A DNA stretch of 64,000 bases from Stercorarius parasiticus. Lineage: Eukaryota; Chordata; Aves; Charadriiformes; Stercorariidae. Below are positions 50,480 through 62,262 of the stretch, one piece after another. Position numbers and translations under genes: made by a program. The DNA is taken from positions 93,043 through 157,042 of the forward strand of contig VWZL01000813.1 in assembly GCA_013396915.1 (NCBI GenBank), given 5' to 3'. Numbering within the stretch: position 1 is the first letter of the stretch; every line of letters starts with the position of its first letter. A model generated the notes under the pieces. The model had not been told where the DNA came from, did not search any database, and was given only the letters and a program-made list of their open reading frames with translations.

Positions 50480-51560
50480 GGATGGCTATAGCATCTGTGA
50501 TGAATTGGGGAAGATCAAAAAAAAATAAAGAGAGGAGGGAGCAGTTAAAAGATGGAGATGTTTGATAGTGCTAGTGAAATTGCTTAAATGCAAAGATACA
50601 AAAGGCTAAGAGCAAGTATACCATTAGTCAAAAAAATCCAATAGGAAGTTTGAAAGCTCCTCGCAGTGTACCTGAGCACAGATAAATAGCAAAGCAGAGA
50701 CCATTGTAAGTAACAAGAAGTTCTTCAGAAAGTGGAAGTTGTATCAAAATGAAGAATACTTAGAAAAGTGTCAGTTATAGCAAATTATATGTAAAATAAT
50801 AAGATAATCCAGATTTTTTTTTCCAGTCCGTAAGGGCAATTAGATGACTAAGACTTAATAGGAGCCCTTGAAGAATATAGTATCGTAACAAAAAACCTAA
50901 ATGAATCATTTGCATCATTGTTTACTACAAGATGAGTCGATGGGGCTGAGTCAGAGGAAGTGTCAGTAGGAGAGGCATAGAACTCAATATAAGAGATAGT
51001 AATTAATTGCCAGGACCTTACAGTAAGCACCCCAAGTTCTGAAGAAATTTGAATATGAAATTTGCCAAACTTTTAATTGTGGTATATAATCTATTTTGTC
51101 AAACAAATCAGTGATAGAAAATTATAAAAATTTTAGAAAAAGGCTTTGCTGATATTTAGAATTACATATTTTCACTCCTGATTTCTTAACCATCAAAATG
51201 GGGTAGAAGCTAGAAAAATGGAAAGGAAGGATTAGAAAACACATAGATAAACATATTGGGGACAAAGCAATCCAATATTGCACTAGAAGTCTTGTTCCCC
51301 ACTTCTGTTGAATTATTTGAAGGATTCTTGCTGTGCATAAGAAAAGGTTTGTGAGCCAGTTGGTACATGCTATGTGGATTCCCCAAGAACTTCAGGCATT
51401 ATAGTCCTCTGAAAGCCCTGAAGAAATTATGCTATCATGTGATGAGAGAATTTATATTCATTAAAATACAGGGATGGTGTGATATGAATCAAGTGAGCAA
51501 GCAGGAATTTCAGGAGGACCTTTATTTTCCTGTCAACAAGAATGCATTATGGACTTAACT
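50480..51560 (+). mobile_element. Ancient CR1-like LINE body, sense, highly decayed
   Basis: Stretches such as aatgaatcatttgcatcattgttt, accttacagtaagcaccccaagttctgaa, tttgaatatgaaatttgcc, aattgtggtatataatc and gatgagagaatttat recall the ordered backbone of old amniote CR1 elements, in which aatgaattctttgcatcggt, caccaggacca, ttctgaaggaactcaaatatgaa and tgtaacct occur (from memory). No reading frame survives. The borders are approximate, and the assignment rests on pattern recognition only. Confidence 0.5.
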
Positions 51561-53440
51561 CAGTGGAGTTTGTCATCCTCTATTTTAGGAACTAGATTTG
51601 AAAACCTATGTTACTCATTTTATCTAGATTGATACTAGTGACAAATATGACACAAAGAGTAAACCATTTCTTAATACTTGAATACTTCCCTGGCTAAAAA
51701 GAGATTGCAGTTTAAAATGTAAATTTAGTTAACTCAAGTGCAGGAGGCAAAAGAGCAAATATTTTACCGGATAAGTTATGATGATGAGCTGGGATAGACC
51801 GTGTATGCACATGTGTGTGTGCATGTGTATTCAAGTAAAGAAGAGCTCTATGTTTTTTGTAGAGCTTGCCTTGTGGGTCAGAGTAACAGACATAGGTAGT
51901 GCTCTGACATAGCAGCAATGCTAAAGATCAAAAAAAGTTGCATGGAAGAAAGGAGACTTGAACTAAAGGAAGATGCATGTGCATGAATGTTGGCTAACAT
52001 GAGGACAAAAAGATTTTAAAAAGTAGATTACGTAATTTTCCTAAAGTTTGACATGGACACCAAAGCTCTCTCCCAAGATAGCATTGCCCATTTTAGTTAC
52101 TTATAGGCTCTGTAGACAGCTTTTCAACAAAAGTAATGAACTGTTTATTTCCAAATGAATGAGTCATCTGTTAAGTTTAAGCTACAGAGAGGGACAGTCT
52201 TACAAACTGGCATGTTGTCAGAAATGCTCTTAAAGTGCTGTGAAAGAAAAATCACAGAAGATAAATGGATAAAACTTGGGCCTTATGATTGTGAGCTGAT
52301 TTCTGCTACAAAAATATCAGAACTGGAAATATGAGTAAATAGTTATAAAAGGTTCAACTTTGAATACTGGTTTTGCAAAGAATGCCTGCTGTTGAGATGA
52401 GGGTATTTAAAATCATCATCACTTAGTGGAGATTATTGGTAAATTAACCTTTGAAGGAAAGAGGACCAGGGAATTTTTCTTCTAAGAGATGGTGTGGAAG
52501 CTTTGGAAAAGAAGTGTTGATGAAAACAGGGCTCTAGTCACGCGGTTGGCACTTAGTTTCTGATTAGCATAGTTACCAGTTAAGCTTCTAGACTTTGAGT
52601 TATAAATATTTTGTTGAATTTATGATGGGTGTTCCTTTCTGAAATAGAATCTGCTGACAAAAAGGGGAACAACATTTGCTTATTGAGTTGTGGGTTTGGT
52701 TTTTGATTTTTTTGCGGGTAGGGGGAATGTCCTACAAAAATTACCTGTTCATTATTGCTTGGAAAAAAAAATAAAATTAGACTGGCCATACGTGACTTCA
52801 GAAGCCAGAGCTGTAGCAGTACATCTTTAATCTAGTATTACCCAATAAATCTGTTTACTTGAATAGGCAAGAAGTGAGATACACTTACGTACTGCTGTAT
52901 GATTAGTAGGGTTTTTCCCCCCACTCTGTTAACTGTAGGTTTTAAGGGGTGTGTGTGTGAAAATATCTTTTTAAAGACATGGAAACAGATGTGGAAAAAT
53001 ATGTGTATTCTAATATATGTAGATATTACAGTTATGTAACAGAATACAGCTCAATTTGAGGAGTACTGCAACAATTATTGTCAAAATATATTTTGCTGCA
53101 TGCTTTTTTTATTTGTAATTCTGTGCTCTGATTTCAAAATCAACGTGAAAAATTTTTGCTTTTATTTTCTCTGCTACAGAGAGGCAGATTGTTATATTGG
53201 TAGGCTCTGTATCTACTTACCCCATCTCAGGGGGAGAGTCACCAAGTGACTTATTAAAATAGTGCCCTGAGGAATGCAGAAGTTCTCTGCTTTGAAAAAG
53301 TGAGACTTAACTGTACATAAAAATCAAAAGATAATAATTGAAGCACATACTAAGAAAGGGAAGACTAGTAAATTATAAATTACTATTAAAAATTATTTAA
53401 ATATGAAATGGTGTTTTCAAGGTGGATGAGCTGACTTTTT

Positions 53441-53915
53441 CACAGAATCAATGATTGGAAAGGGACGTGTTGAGACAGTCTAGTCTTGCCTCCTGTTCAA
53501 AGAAGGGACACCTAGATCAGGTTGCTCTGCATGTTGTCTAGTCAGGTTTTGAATATCTCCAAGCAAGGAGACTCCACAGTTTCTCTGAGCAACCTGTGCT
53601 AGTGTTTGACCATCCTTACTCCTTACTTCCTTGCTACCGCCCTTCTTCCATATGTTTAAATGGATTCTCTTGTATTTCAATTTGTGCCCATTGCCTCTTG
53701 TCCTGTCACTGGATACTAGTGAGAAGTCTCTAGCTCCATCTTCTTTATCCCCTGCCCATTAAGTGTTTATACATATGGATAAGATCCCCCTGAGCCTTCT
53801 CTTCTCCAGGCTAAACACACCCAGGTCTCAGCCTCTCACGTGTCAGAGGCTTCAATCACAATCATCTTTGCGGCCCTTTCTGGACTTTCTCCTGTATGTC
53901 CATTTTTGTCTGGAT
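53441..53915 (-). mobile_element. CR1 LINE 3' fragment, antisense
   Basis: The plus strand begins with acagaatcaatgattggaaagg and runs through aggttgctctgcatgttgtc, gaatatctccaagcaaggagactccacag, ttgtgcccattgcctcttgtcctgtcac, cttctcttctccaggctaaac and atctttgcggcccttt. It resembles the copies at 42640 and 61664 and is moderately diverged. It ends at about 53915, 408 bp before the candidate cassette exon. Confidence 0.92.
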
Positions 53916-54322
53916 TTTATATTTTTTTGAAATAATACAGGCACCCATTATAGTTAAGTACGTGTTGATTTGCAGATCTTAAAGATTAAATTTCCATTCC
54001 TAGTCTTAAATGAGTTTGAAGGTTTGGTTTAAAAGGAAACTTATGGTTTTCTTCTTGAACTTACTCATCATGGGCAAAATGATACCCGTTGAACAGATTA
54101 TTTGAAAGATCACCATAGTTGTACTTGGAAGCATTTTATCATGATGCTTTCTCAGTTTGATTATATAATGCATTTTTAAGGATATGACAGTTGTTAAAAA
54201 ATTGGTGGAATGGTAAAGAACAGAGGAAGAAAAACATATGAAGCAATCAAGATAACATCTTAAACTATGCTGTAAAATTTACTGTTGTGAATTTATTCCT
54301 TTCATTTAATAATTTGTAACAG

Positions 54323-54366
54323 ACCTATGATGAAAAGGGAGAGATATGTGATATGAATTTGTTAAG
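54323..54366 (+). other. NBEA: Candidate cryptic or poison exon inside NBEA intron
   Basis: Seen: a pyrimidine-rich stretch (ttattcctttcattt), then taacag at 54317-54322, 44 nt of sequence, and AAG|GTAAGT at 54364-54372, a nearly ideal donor. In the phase set by the preceding exon it reads TYDEKGEICDMNLL, then the split codon joins the next exon as S-G-T-stop. Because 44 is not a multiple of three, inclusion would truncate the protein at once. Inference: either an NMD-inducing cassette exon or a chance match. Nothing in the sequence proves use. Confidence 0.3.
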
Positions 54367-54730
54367 GTAAGTGCACATAGAACTGGATTTCCCATTAGAA
54401 CTCAGTTGTGTTTTGTGTTACAGTGTACAGTTTCTAGATTAAATTACACTTTCAGGAATGGATGTGTGTTCAACTTCTTAATTGTATGTATGCATTTTTG
54501 GCTCTAATCCAATAAAGGGATGCAGGTAGGAACATCATTACATTTAGGCACAGTTCTACTGGCTGGACTTGAAGTTCCACTGACTTGACTTTTAATTTTA
54601 TGAGTTTGCAAGGATTCATCTGTTTGTATAACTTTATGGGACTGGTCACTTATTTTTAATGCCATTCATTAACTTTATGTTTTATAGCACAAAAACTGTC
54701 ACTGTATGCTGATTTTCCATGTCTTTCCAG

Positions 54731-54850
54731 TGGTACATGATAAGCATTGTACACATCTATAATCGATGGAGAAACAGTGAAATACGATGTTACGTGAATG
54801 GTCAGCTGGTATCCTATGGTGATATGGCCTGGCATGTTAACACGAATGAT
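54731..54850 (+). CDS. NBEA: NBEA coding exon, ConA-like domain
   Basis: Forty codons, phase 0 at both ends: [15 protein letters not shown], then [17 protein letters not shown] and AWHVNTND. The acceptor is gtctttccag and the donor GTAAGA at 54851, followed by a T-rich run. The pattern WxxxxxVHxYNRW followed by CYVNGQL and a turn is typical of ConA/LamG-type domains, where the chain crosses the sheet and presents a short hairpin. A possible unannotated cassette exon sits 364 bp upstream. The downstream intron is 1,409 bp and has no recognised transposable element. Confidence 0.96.
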
Positions 54851-56259
54851 GTAAGATTATTTTTTTTTTCCTTTCTCAGAGCTTTTAAGTAAATTGAAGA
54901 GGAAAAAAAAGTACTATATTTGTTTTCTCTAGATCTTTGCAAATTTTCCCTTTTTTAACTTTCTATTTAATCTATCTTCTTTAGTTATCTACTTAATAAA
55001 ATGAATATTATTGATTTTATATATTAATATTTTTTAGAATATTGGGGATTTTTGGCTGTATTTTGCATAGCTATTTTAATGAAATTCTCAGAGATTTTGT
55101 TTGGAGACACTGTTATAGCTAATATTGTTAATACGAGATACTGTAGAGAGAACAGTGGATTAATTCTTAGCTTTTTCCATAGATCAGTTGCTGTAGCAGT
55201 TCACCATATTTGATTCCATTCTCCAGACAGACAAAAGTTTTTCATAGGGTAAAATTCATCAGCCAAGAAAGATGAAAAAGCAGGCTTCCTAATGCATATT
55301 CTGCTGGTTTGCTGATTCAGCTCAAAAAGTGAGGCCTGATCCTTGTTTCCGTATTGCATTAAATAAAATATATGTGACTCAAGGAAGCTCAGAGAATAGC
55401 CTTCCAAAGATCCTTGCCCTTCCTGTTGTCCTCTTGCACTGTGTCTTGTTTTCCAGTTTCCCAGATATTTATTCTAGACAGTTAAGTTCTAAACTTTGTT
55501 TCATCGGAAATCCTTTTTTGTTGGAAGCACCAGAAGAACTTAACCTGATTCTTGCAAAATTAATTTAAATTAAAAAAAAAAAAAAGCCACAAAAACCCAC
55601 TTCAAATCTGAAATAATAGGAAATGGACAGATGGAGAATTGCAGAAGGTCTGTGCAGAGGGACAGTTGTTGGAAGGAGGAGTGGAAAATAACTCTTGTAA
55701 CTGTGGAAGAAGACAGAAGAGGAGTTAAAGGTCAAAGCAAATCATTATAGGCTCTGGTCATAGAGGAAGACTGTGCACCAGTTGCAAACTAGAAAAATTC
55801 ATATTTGTCTTTTTCTGCTAGAGATGTTTAGCCGTTAGCACAGCAGTGAAAGAAAAGTGCATTTCAGCACGTGTTCTCATGTGTTAGCAGTGGGAGTTAT
55901 GTTTATAATTCAAGGAACTTCAAGGCTTTCATATTTCCTAGAAGGCAATAGAGAAGGTTATTTAGTACTTGAATGTACTGTTCTAATTTTCTCCGTTGTA
56001 TGTCAAACAATTATTAAAAAACAAATCCTAGCAGCAGTTCGTAACAGCATTGTAATACTGCCCTGTAAAACAGTTAATGCTGCGATATGCAAAATGAAGT
56101 TGTTCATTACAGGGAGTCGGGTAGTGAAGTAATAAATGATTCATTTATTTTTTTAATTACAGTCTCCCTTTATTTTTTGGCTTCAGTAGCTGTACATGAA
56201 TGTTTCATTGTATCATTTATATGACTAAACTTCATCAATGTTTCCTCTTTCTGATACAG
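54851..56259 (+). other. NBEA: NBEA intron, 1,409 bp
   Basis: GTAAGA at 54851 to tgatacag at 56259, phase 0. No transposable element is recognised; there is an A run at 55571-55585. Bases 55620-55760 are purine-rich but match nothing I know. Confidence 0.88.
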
Positions 56260-56406
56260 AGCTATGATAAATGTTTTCTTGGCTCTTCGGAGACTGCTGA
56301 TGCTAATAGAGTGTTCTGTGGCCAGCTTGGAGCAGTATATGTATTCACTGAAGCGCTCAACCCAGCACAGATTTTTGCAATCCATCAGTTAGGACCTGGA
56401 TATAAG
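56260..56406 (+). CDS. NBEA: NBEA coding exon, end of ConA-like domain
   Basis: Forty-nine codons in phase 0: SYDKCFLGSSETADANR, then VFCGQLGAVYVFTEALNP and AQIFAIHQLGPGYK. The acceptor is ctttctgatacag and the donor GTAATA at 56407. FCGQLGAVYVF is the closing strand typical of a jelly-roll domain, followed by the helix ALNPAQIFAIHQLG. The acceptor context is cagAG, so the first exon bases are themselves AG; a shift of two bases would break the frame and is not expected to be used. The open frame runs on past the donor to 56475, but that part is intron. Confidence 0.96.
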
Positions 56407-57712
56407 GTAATAACGGATCTTAAAAAATGTAAAAGTGGAAAAAGAAAATATTTGATAGATATACTCGGAAGATAGGTATGCACGTAGATATTCCTCTTAA
56501 GATCATGCAGAGCTATGAGATTTGTTTTCAGCAAAAAAAGAATATTTCTTCAAGTATCCTACCTAACCTTGATTTCCACCAGCTTTTTGAAAGATGCAAG
56601 TTGTTTCTTTAAAGCATAGCTGAAATATATTTGCATGTAAAATTTATGACTTAGGATCATAATCATGTTAGATCAGTTTCGTATTTGGTACAGAATACCA
56701 GGAGAATAACTTTCTTCTCTACTGTTTGTGTTTAAAACCTGAGTTACAGCAGATTAACATTCAACAAGGCATAATAAACAAATTCTGTTCAAATGCACGG
56801 TTTCAAACAGTTCTGCTGAAGCAGAGTTAAGCTTTTTATTCATGCTTTGCCAGTGATATTTAGGGGACAGCTTGGACAAATTAATGGTGCGTGCATACAC
56901 TTGGATGTCTAGTATGAGCAATCACTTATGTCTTGGAATGGCCGTCTATATAGTATTGTTTCATGAAGAAAAACAATGCAGATACTTCGCAGAAGTCTGC
57001 AGAAAGTACCTAGTGGAGAAGGCTTGAAAATGAATCTGACACCACCTGTTGAATTTCTACCATCGATTATTCCCAAATTTTCTGATTTTTAAAATTGCAG
57101 TATCATCTGAAGTAAGCATTCAGTTTTTTAGTATATATCACGTACTCTGAAAATAAAAACTTTAAAAAATGACAAGTAAAAATCAACATTTAGATTCTAA
57201 TAGTATTAATTTGATGTGCTGAAAATGATTGCTCTAAATTATTTGATGGCAGCTAACACCCTAGTGGCAGTGACAGTCGAAAATATCTTTTACGGTATGT
57301 ATATAGTGTGAATAATCAAATACACGTCAAGGTTTCTTGGAGAAGAGGAATTCTGTTGCATGTGGTTGATGGTTAAAACCTGCCTTGAAACTAAAAATAT
57401 TCAGTCAGTCAAGAGAAGTGTATCACCTGTGCAAACAAGGAGTACTTTATTCCAAACCTAATACTATATTTTGTTTGAACAAATATTTCTGCAAATGTTT
57501 TTTGGTCATACAAAAAGAAGTAATGTAACCTTATACTTATTAATAATAAATGTAGTAAATCTTTCTGAATTTACTAAGTTCATGCATTTGCAGCAGCATA
57601 ATGAGGTGATATTGAATAGGAATAGTGCTTTCATTTGTTTCAAGAAGTGAAAATTATTATGTAATATTTCGTGAGTGTTGAAGGGGTTCATAAGGCATAC
57701 ACGCTTTCACGC

Positions 57713-57765
57713 TTGTGGTTTAGGCTGGGCTGGCCACTAAACAAATGACAGATGCTCTCTTTACA
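57713..57765 (-). mobile_element. Short LTR end fragment, same family as 43106
   Basis: The piece cttgtggtttaggctgggc, tggccactaaacaaatgaca and gatgctctcttta closely matches the first 50 bp of the fragment at 43106, in the same orientation. No continuation is recognised after about 57765. Confidence 0.6.
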
Positions 57766-59082
57766 ATGTTTCCAGTAGTTACTGCACTAACCTTATTGCA
57801 GTGTTGTCAAATGACCTTGTTTGATTCATAGGTTTCCCTTAAACTACATTTTTTTACAGCTGTAGCTTCTTCCTGTTTTTTGTAAAATGTCAGTTAGATG
57901 ACACTTAATACTTTGGGGATGTTTTTCTTTGGTATATCAAGTTTTTAGGTTTAGGTCCTATTCCCAGCACAGTTAATACCTCCTTCCTCTCTAAAGTAGT
58001 TTCCTTCCTCATCTAAGAATCTGAAAATGTATTTTACTAATAGCAGTTAAAAAGAGCAGGTTCCTAGTGCAGGAGCCTAGAAATAACACAATTTCTTTCC
58101 TCAATTTCCTTATTTCCAAAAAATAAGACAAAACAGAACCCTTTTTTCTCACCTTCTTCCAATCCAAGATCCACCCACAACCAAAAAAAGGAACCATCTC
58201 TTGTAATTTAGAGATCTCAGGGCACTATTACGGCTTTTGCTCAAAGCTTGCCTCTTTCATGTCTCAGTTTATTTCTGTAAATTCTTTCAGATTCTGTGTG
58301 GCTGCAAAGGTCCATCAGTTCAGAACACTTCAGTATGGTATTTCATAGTCCAAGGGAGCATAAATTGACGTGTAGCTTGAATTGCTGGATCACTGGACTT
58401 TCAGAAACTTTTCTTAAGTAGTTCACTATGTATCCTGTTCATTCTAATTGTTGGTGCTGTTAACCAACTGGGAGAATCAACTGTTCAACTTTTGCAAAAG
58501 AGCAACTATTCTAGATGCATTGTGAACTCCGGTTGTGCCAAAGCTTTACTCTCAAAGGAGGATTATTCAAAATACTTGAGAATTTTTTGCGAATATCTTC
58601 ATGTGGATGTTTTTTCTTTCCTATGAGCGTCTGTGGTAGTTCCTTTGATTTACAGTTCTTAATTTAGTCCACTGTATCCTAGGATTCTGATTCTTTAGCA
58701 AAAACAACCATCCCTTATTTAGTGCTCTACCTGCTTTGTGCGTGACAAGAGACTATGATTTTGCCTCTCATTCAGCTACCCTCACAATCATTCATAATGT
58801 CCCTAGTCTACAATGACTGCCATTAAGACCTCTGGAATACAGAGAAATCTGCATACTCTTCCAACATGACAGAGCTCAGCACAGTGCAGTAGGCACACAT
58901 CTGTGAGTATATGTAGTGTGTAATGTTGCAGATAACACCACAGCTACAAAGTTCAGGAATAGGCAGGTCTTGGTCTATAAAGAAAAGTGTATCTGTTGCA
59001 CCTTGACCCACCCCTATTCTGTGATGCAAGTAGAAGCAACAGATTTTAGGATTAACTAGATAATTCATTAAAATAAGCTTTC

Positions 59083-59120
59083 TTTATTATTTATATATAA
59101 TATATATTTTTATATATAGT
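59083..59120. repeat. TA-rich simple repeat
   Basis: Sequence of the type ttatttatatataatatatatttttatatatag; a low-complexity TA patch in the last intron. Confidence 0.7.
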
Positions 59121-61481
59121 ATTTGCATTATTTATTGCACATTACATGCTTATTGCAGAGCTGTAATGTAGAAACAGTTCATAATGCTTACATGCTGGTT
59201 TTGCTCCACATGTCCTTCTGAATGCGTGTAGTTGTAGCCAGCATGCCTTAATATAAAAAAAAATATTTATTAAGGAAATATATAGTCTACTTTGAAATAC
59301 TACATTTTCAGTTGTGGCAAAAGGCCTATTTTTTAACAAAAAAAAATAATTACATTGTTTGTGTGAGTAGCAATATTGAAGAACTGCCATAATTGGTAAC
59401 TATTGCACGGAACTGACACGTGATCGAATGCTTAAAAGGGGAAGAGAGGCGAACATACTGGCAGTAGAACTGTGCAATTTGCCTCTTCCCCATTAAGTCT
59501 TCTCGAATTCATCCATAAAGTATCTCAAAATTTTAAATTATATTTAGTAGAAATATAGTAGAATTCAATATCTGCATTCTCAGGTTTCATCTGTAATAAA
59601 GCATGCTCATTTTGAGTCTTGCAGTTGCTGAACAGGGCTTTTGCCTACTATGTTGACACTTCCAGTTCCCAGAGGTTGCTGAGAGAAAAAGGCGGTGAGA
59701 GCTGTATCCTTGCTCTCACTGTGCTTTTCCTGCTACCCATCATTGTCCCCAGGCAGCAAAGAGGAGAGAGCAGCTGGGATCCTGAAGGGCTGATAAACAC
59801 AGAATAGAGGGGCAAGGAAGGTAATGTGGGAGGAAGAGATGCATCTGATGGCAATGTTTGGTGCTGTTTATAAAGGGATGTTTCAACAAAGCCCTTTCCT
59901 AATAGCCCTGTCAAGTCTTTGCCACTCCTCTTAACCCTCCCATACGTGTTTCAAAATGAGTTATCAGCTTGTTCCGTGTGTTGCTGCATCTGAGTTTGCT
60001 CTTGATCAGTGCTGCAGTATCAATCTTTTTGTCACGTGTGCAGGTTAGAGTGAAAATGCATTAATGCACACAAATACAAACACATACAAAATACTCTTGA
60101 AAATTCAAATTTGCTTAACCCAATTTATATAGTGTAAGATAATGTTTTATGTATGGTTGCTGAATGTACAATAGCAAAATGAGGTAAATGGTAAATCAAA
60201 AAGCAGCACTCTTTCTGCTAAAGGAAAGGGAAAGCTGCTGGTGTTTAATGAGTGGTCCTGATCAGGCACAGCTTCTTTTACTGGAGAAGACGTGGCTGGA
60301 GTAATTCTTAGCTCTCTGTTCCCTCTCCTGTTGCTATAGGAGCAACAACTATCCTTCATACCTTCTTTATGGATCCTGTATATATCTTTAGCATATGTAG
60401 AGAGTGTTAAATCTAAGGCTCTTTTTTTGCTGTCTTTATGCCCTCACAGTGGTTGTACCAGATCTCAAAGTCGCATTCCTTCTGTGACCAGTAACTAAAC
60501 ATTTTTAATTTGAGCTTATATGCTTGACAGCCTCTGCTATCCTCATGTGGTTGTATTTTTCCAATTCCCCAGTACAGTATAGATATGCTTAATGTCTTTT
60601 CTCTTTCTGTAGATCAATGTTAGTAATAAAGTATCATATATCAACTTTTCTTTCCATTCTGTCATAATAATCTTTTGGGTAGGGGACTAGCATTTGCAAC
60701 TTATGATCACTTTTGTTAGGCTTTGATGGCAGAAGTCCCTTTAATTCTTGTTTCACTCAAAAAAATGTGAGGCAGTATTATATTGATTCATAACTTATTT
60801 GTGCTTAACTTTCAAACAATGGTCTCTGATAAATTCTTCAGGCATAATAAACATTGAAAACTAGGAGGTAGAATAACGCCAAAATTTGTTTATAAAACTG
60901 ATTTTATTTTAACTTACACAGTTTAGAAAGTTGCAAAGTTTCATGGTAATAAAATGATACAAATTTTGTGTTGAAAAACTTTGACATATTTAAAAAAGAA
61001 AAGTTTTGCTTTCTGTTTAGCTTTCAGAGGTAAAACATGCTGAGCTTTGGGATCTGACAAAGATTAGAAGCATGAAAAAATTTCTGGGTAAGAAGCGTTT
61101 TAGTGTGGTAAAACATCAAAATATAGTACATGCAGAATGCAGATAACTTTGGAAATCAATGAAGTCACTAAATTATTTCTGTCTCTGCAGAAAGTGCACA
61201 GAGATTTATCTGTATAGTTAAAAATGCCCTCTGGGGCATCATTGCCTTCCTCAGGACAAATCTGGAATCTGTAGCAGTCATTTCCTGATAACTGAGATGT
61301 AGCCAACCATATCAACACAGAGCCAACTCTCAAGCTCTAAACGTAATACTCATTCTTTGTGTTTTTCTACTTCAGTAAGTAGTGTGGCACAGTAGGAACA
61401 CATTTCTAAATTAAAATGTTTACTGCTGAGGGCTGAATATCCAGTGTGTGTATTTTGGGGTTTTTACTTCAGATTGGTTGT

Positions 61482-61513
61482 AGTCTGATCCTTTGGGCTG
61501 AAAGGATCAGACT
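61482..61513. repeat. Perfect 13-bp inverted repeat with 6-nt loop
   Basis: AGTCTGATCCTTT at 61482-61494, loop gggctg at 61495-61500, AAAGGATCAGACT at 61501-61513. The right arm with the loop is part of a further partial repeat (gggctgaaagga at 61495 and again at 61518). No known transposon terminus was recognised. Confidence 0.75.
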
Positions 61514-61663
61514 TCTTGGGCTGAAAGGACCAGTTGGAGGTCATTTTGGTTTCAGCCAAAAGGAAATGTCTTTGATTCTGAACAGATTTGCAGTATGAAC
61601 ACACCAGTCAGTGGAGATCACTGTGAGCTTCCCTACAAAATAGGCTCCTAATCCAAGTGCAAA

Positions 61664-62262
61664 TCACAGAATTACAGAATGATTGAAGTTGTTGGAAGGG
61701 GCCTCTGGAGGTCACCTGTTCCAACCCCCCTGTTCAAGCAGGGCGACTTAGAGCCAGTTGCCCAGGACTGTGTCCAGACAGTCTCTGATGATGGAGACTC
61801 TACCACCTTTCTGGGCAACCTGTGCTAATGCTCAGTCACCCTCACAGTGGAAAAGTGTTTCCTGATGATCAGAGGGAAGCTCCTGTGTTTCAGTTTGTGC
61901 CCATTGCCTCTGGTCCTGTCACTGGGCACCACTGAGAAGAGCCCGACTCCATCTTCTCTGTACCTTCCCTTCATTGTACACGTTGGTCCCCACTGAGGCT
62001 TTTTTTCTGCAGGCTGAACAGTCCCGACTCTCTCGGCCTTTCCTCATAGGAAAGATGCTCCAGTCACTTCGTGATTTTAGTGGCTTTTCATTGGACTCTC
62101 TCCATTAAGTCCATGGCACTCTCGTGCTGGGGAGGGGGAGCTCAGGACTCCAGGTGTGGCCTCACCAGTGCTGAGCAGAGGTGAAGGGCCACCTCCCTCG
62201 ACCTGCTGGCAACAATCCTAATGCAGCCAAAGATAACATTATCCTTCTTTACCAAATGTAGA
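61664..62262 (-). mobile_element. CR1 LINE 3' fragment, antisense, about 0.6 kb
   Basis: It starts with tcacagaattacagaatga and then has ttggaaggggcctctggaggtcacctgttccaacccccctg, agagccagttgcccaggac, ttgtgcccattgcctctggtcctgtcactgggcaccactgagaagag and ggtgtggcctcaccagtgctgagcagagg. It ends with acctgctggcaacaatcctaatgcagcc. It has the same 3' UTR type as the copies at 42640 and 53441. Confidence 0.95.

Larger units (their letters stand above)
47275..54730 (+). other. NBEA: NBEA intron, 7,456 bp
   Basis: GTAAGC at 47275 to tttccag at 54730, phase 0. It contains a heavily decayed CR1 body (50480-51560), a minus-sense CR1 tail (53441-53915) and a candidate 44-nt cassette exon (54323-54366). 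Bases 47275-50479 and 51561-53440 are unique AT-rich sequence with a short TG/CA-rich patch at 51800-51835. Confidence 0.85.
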
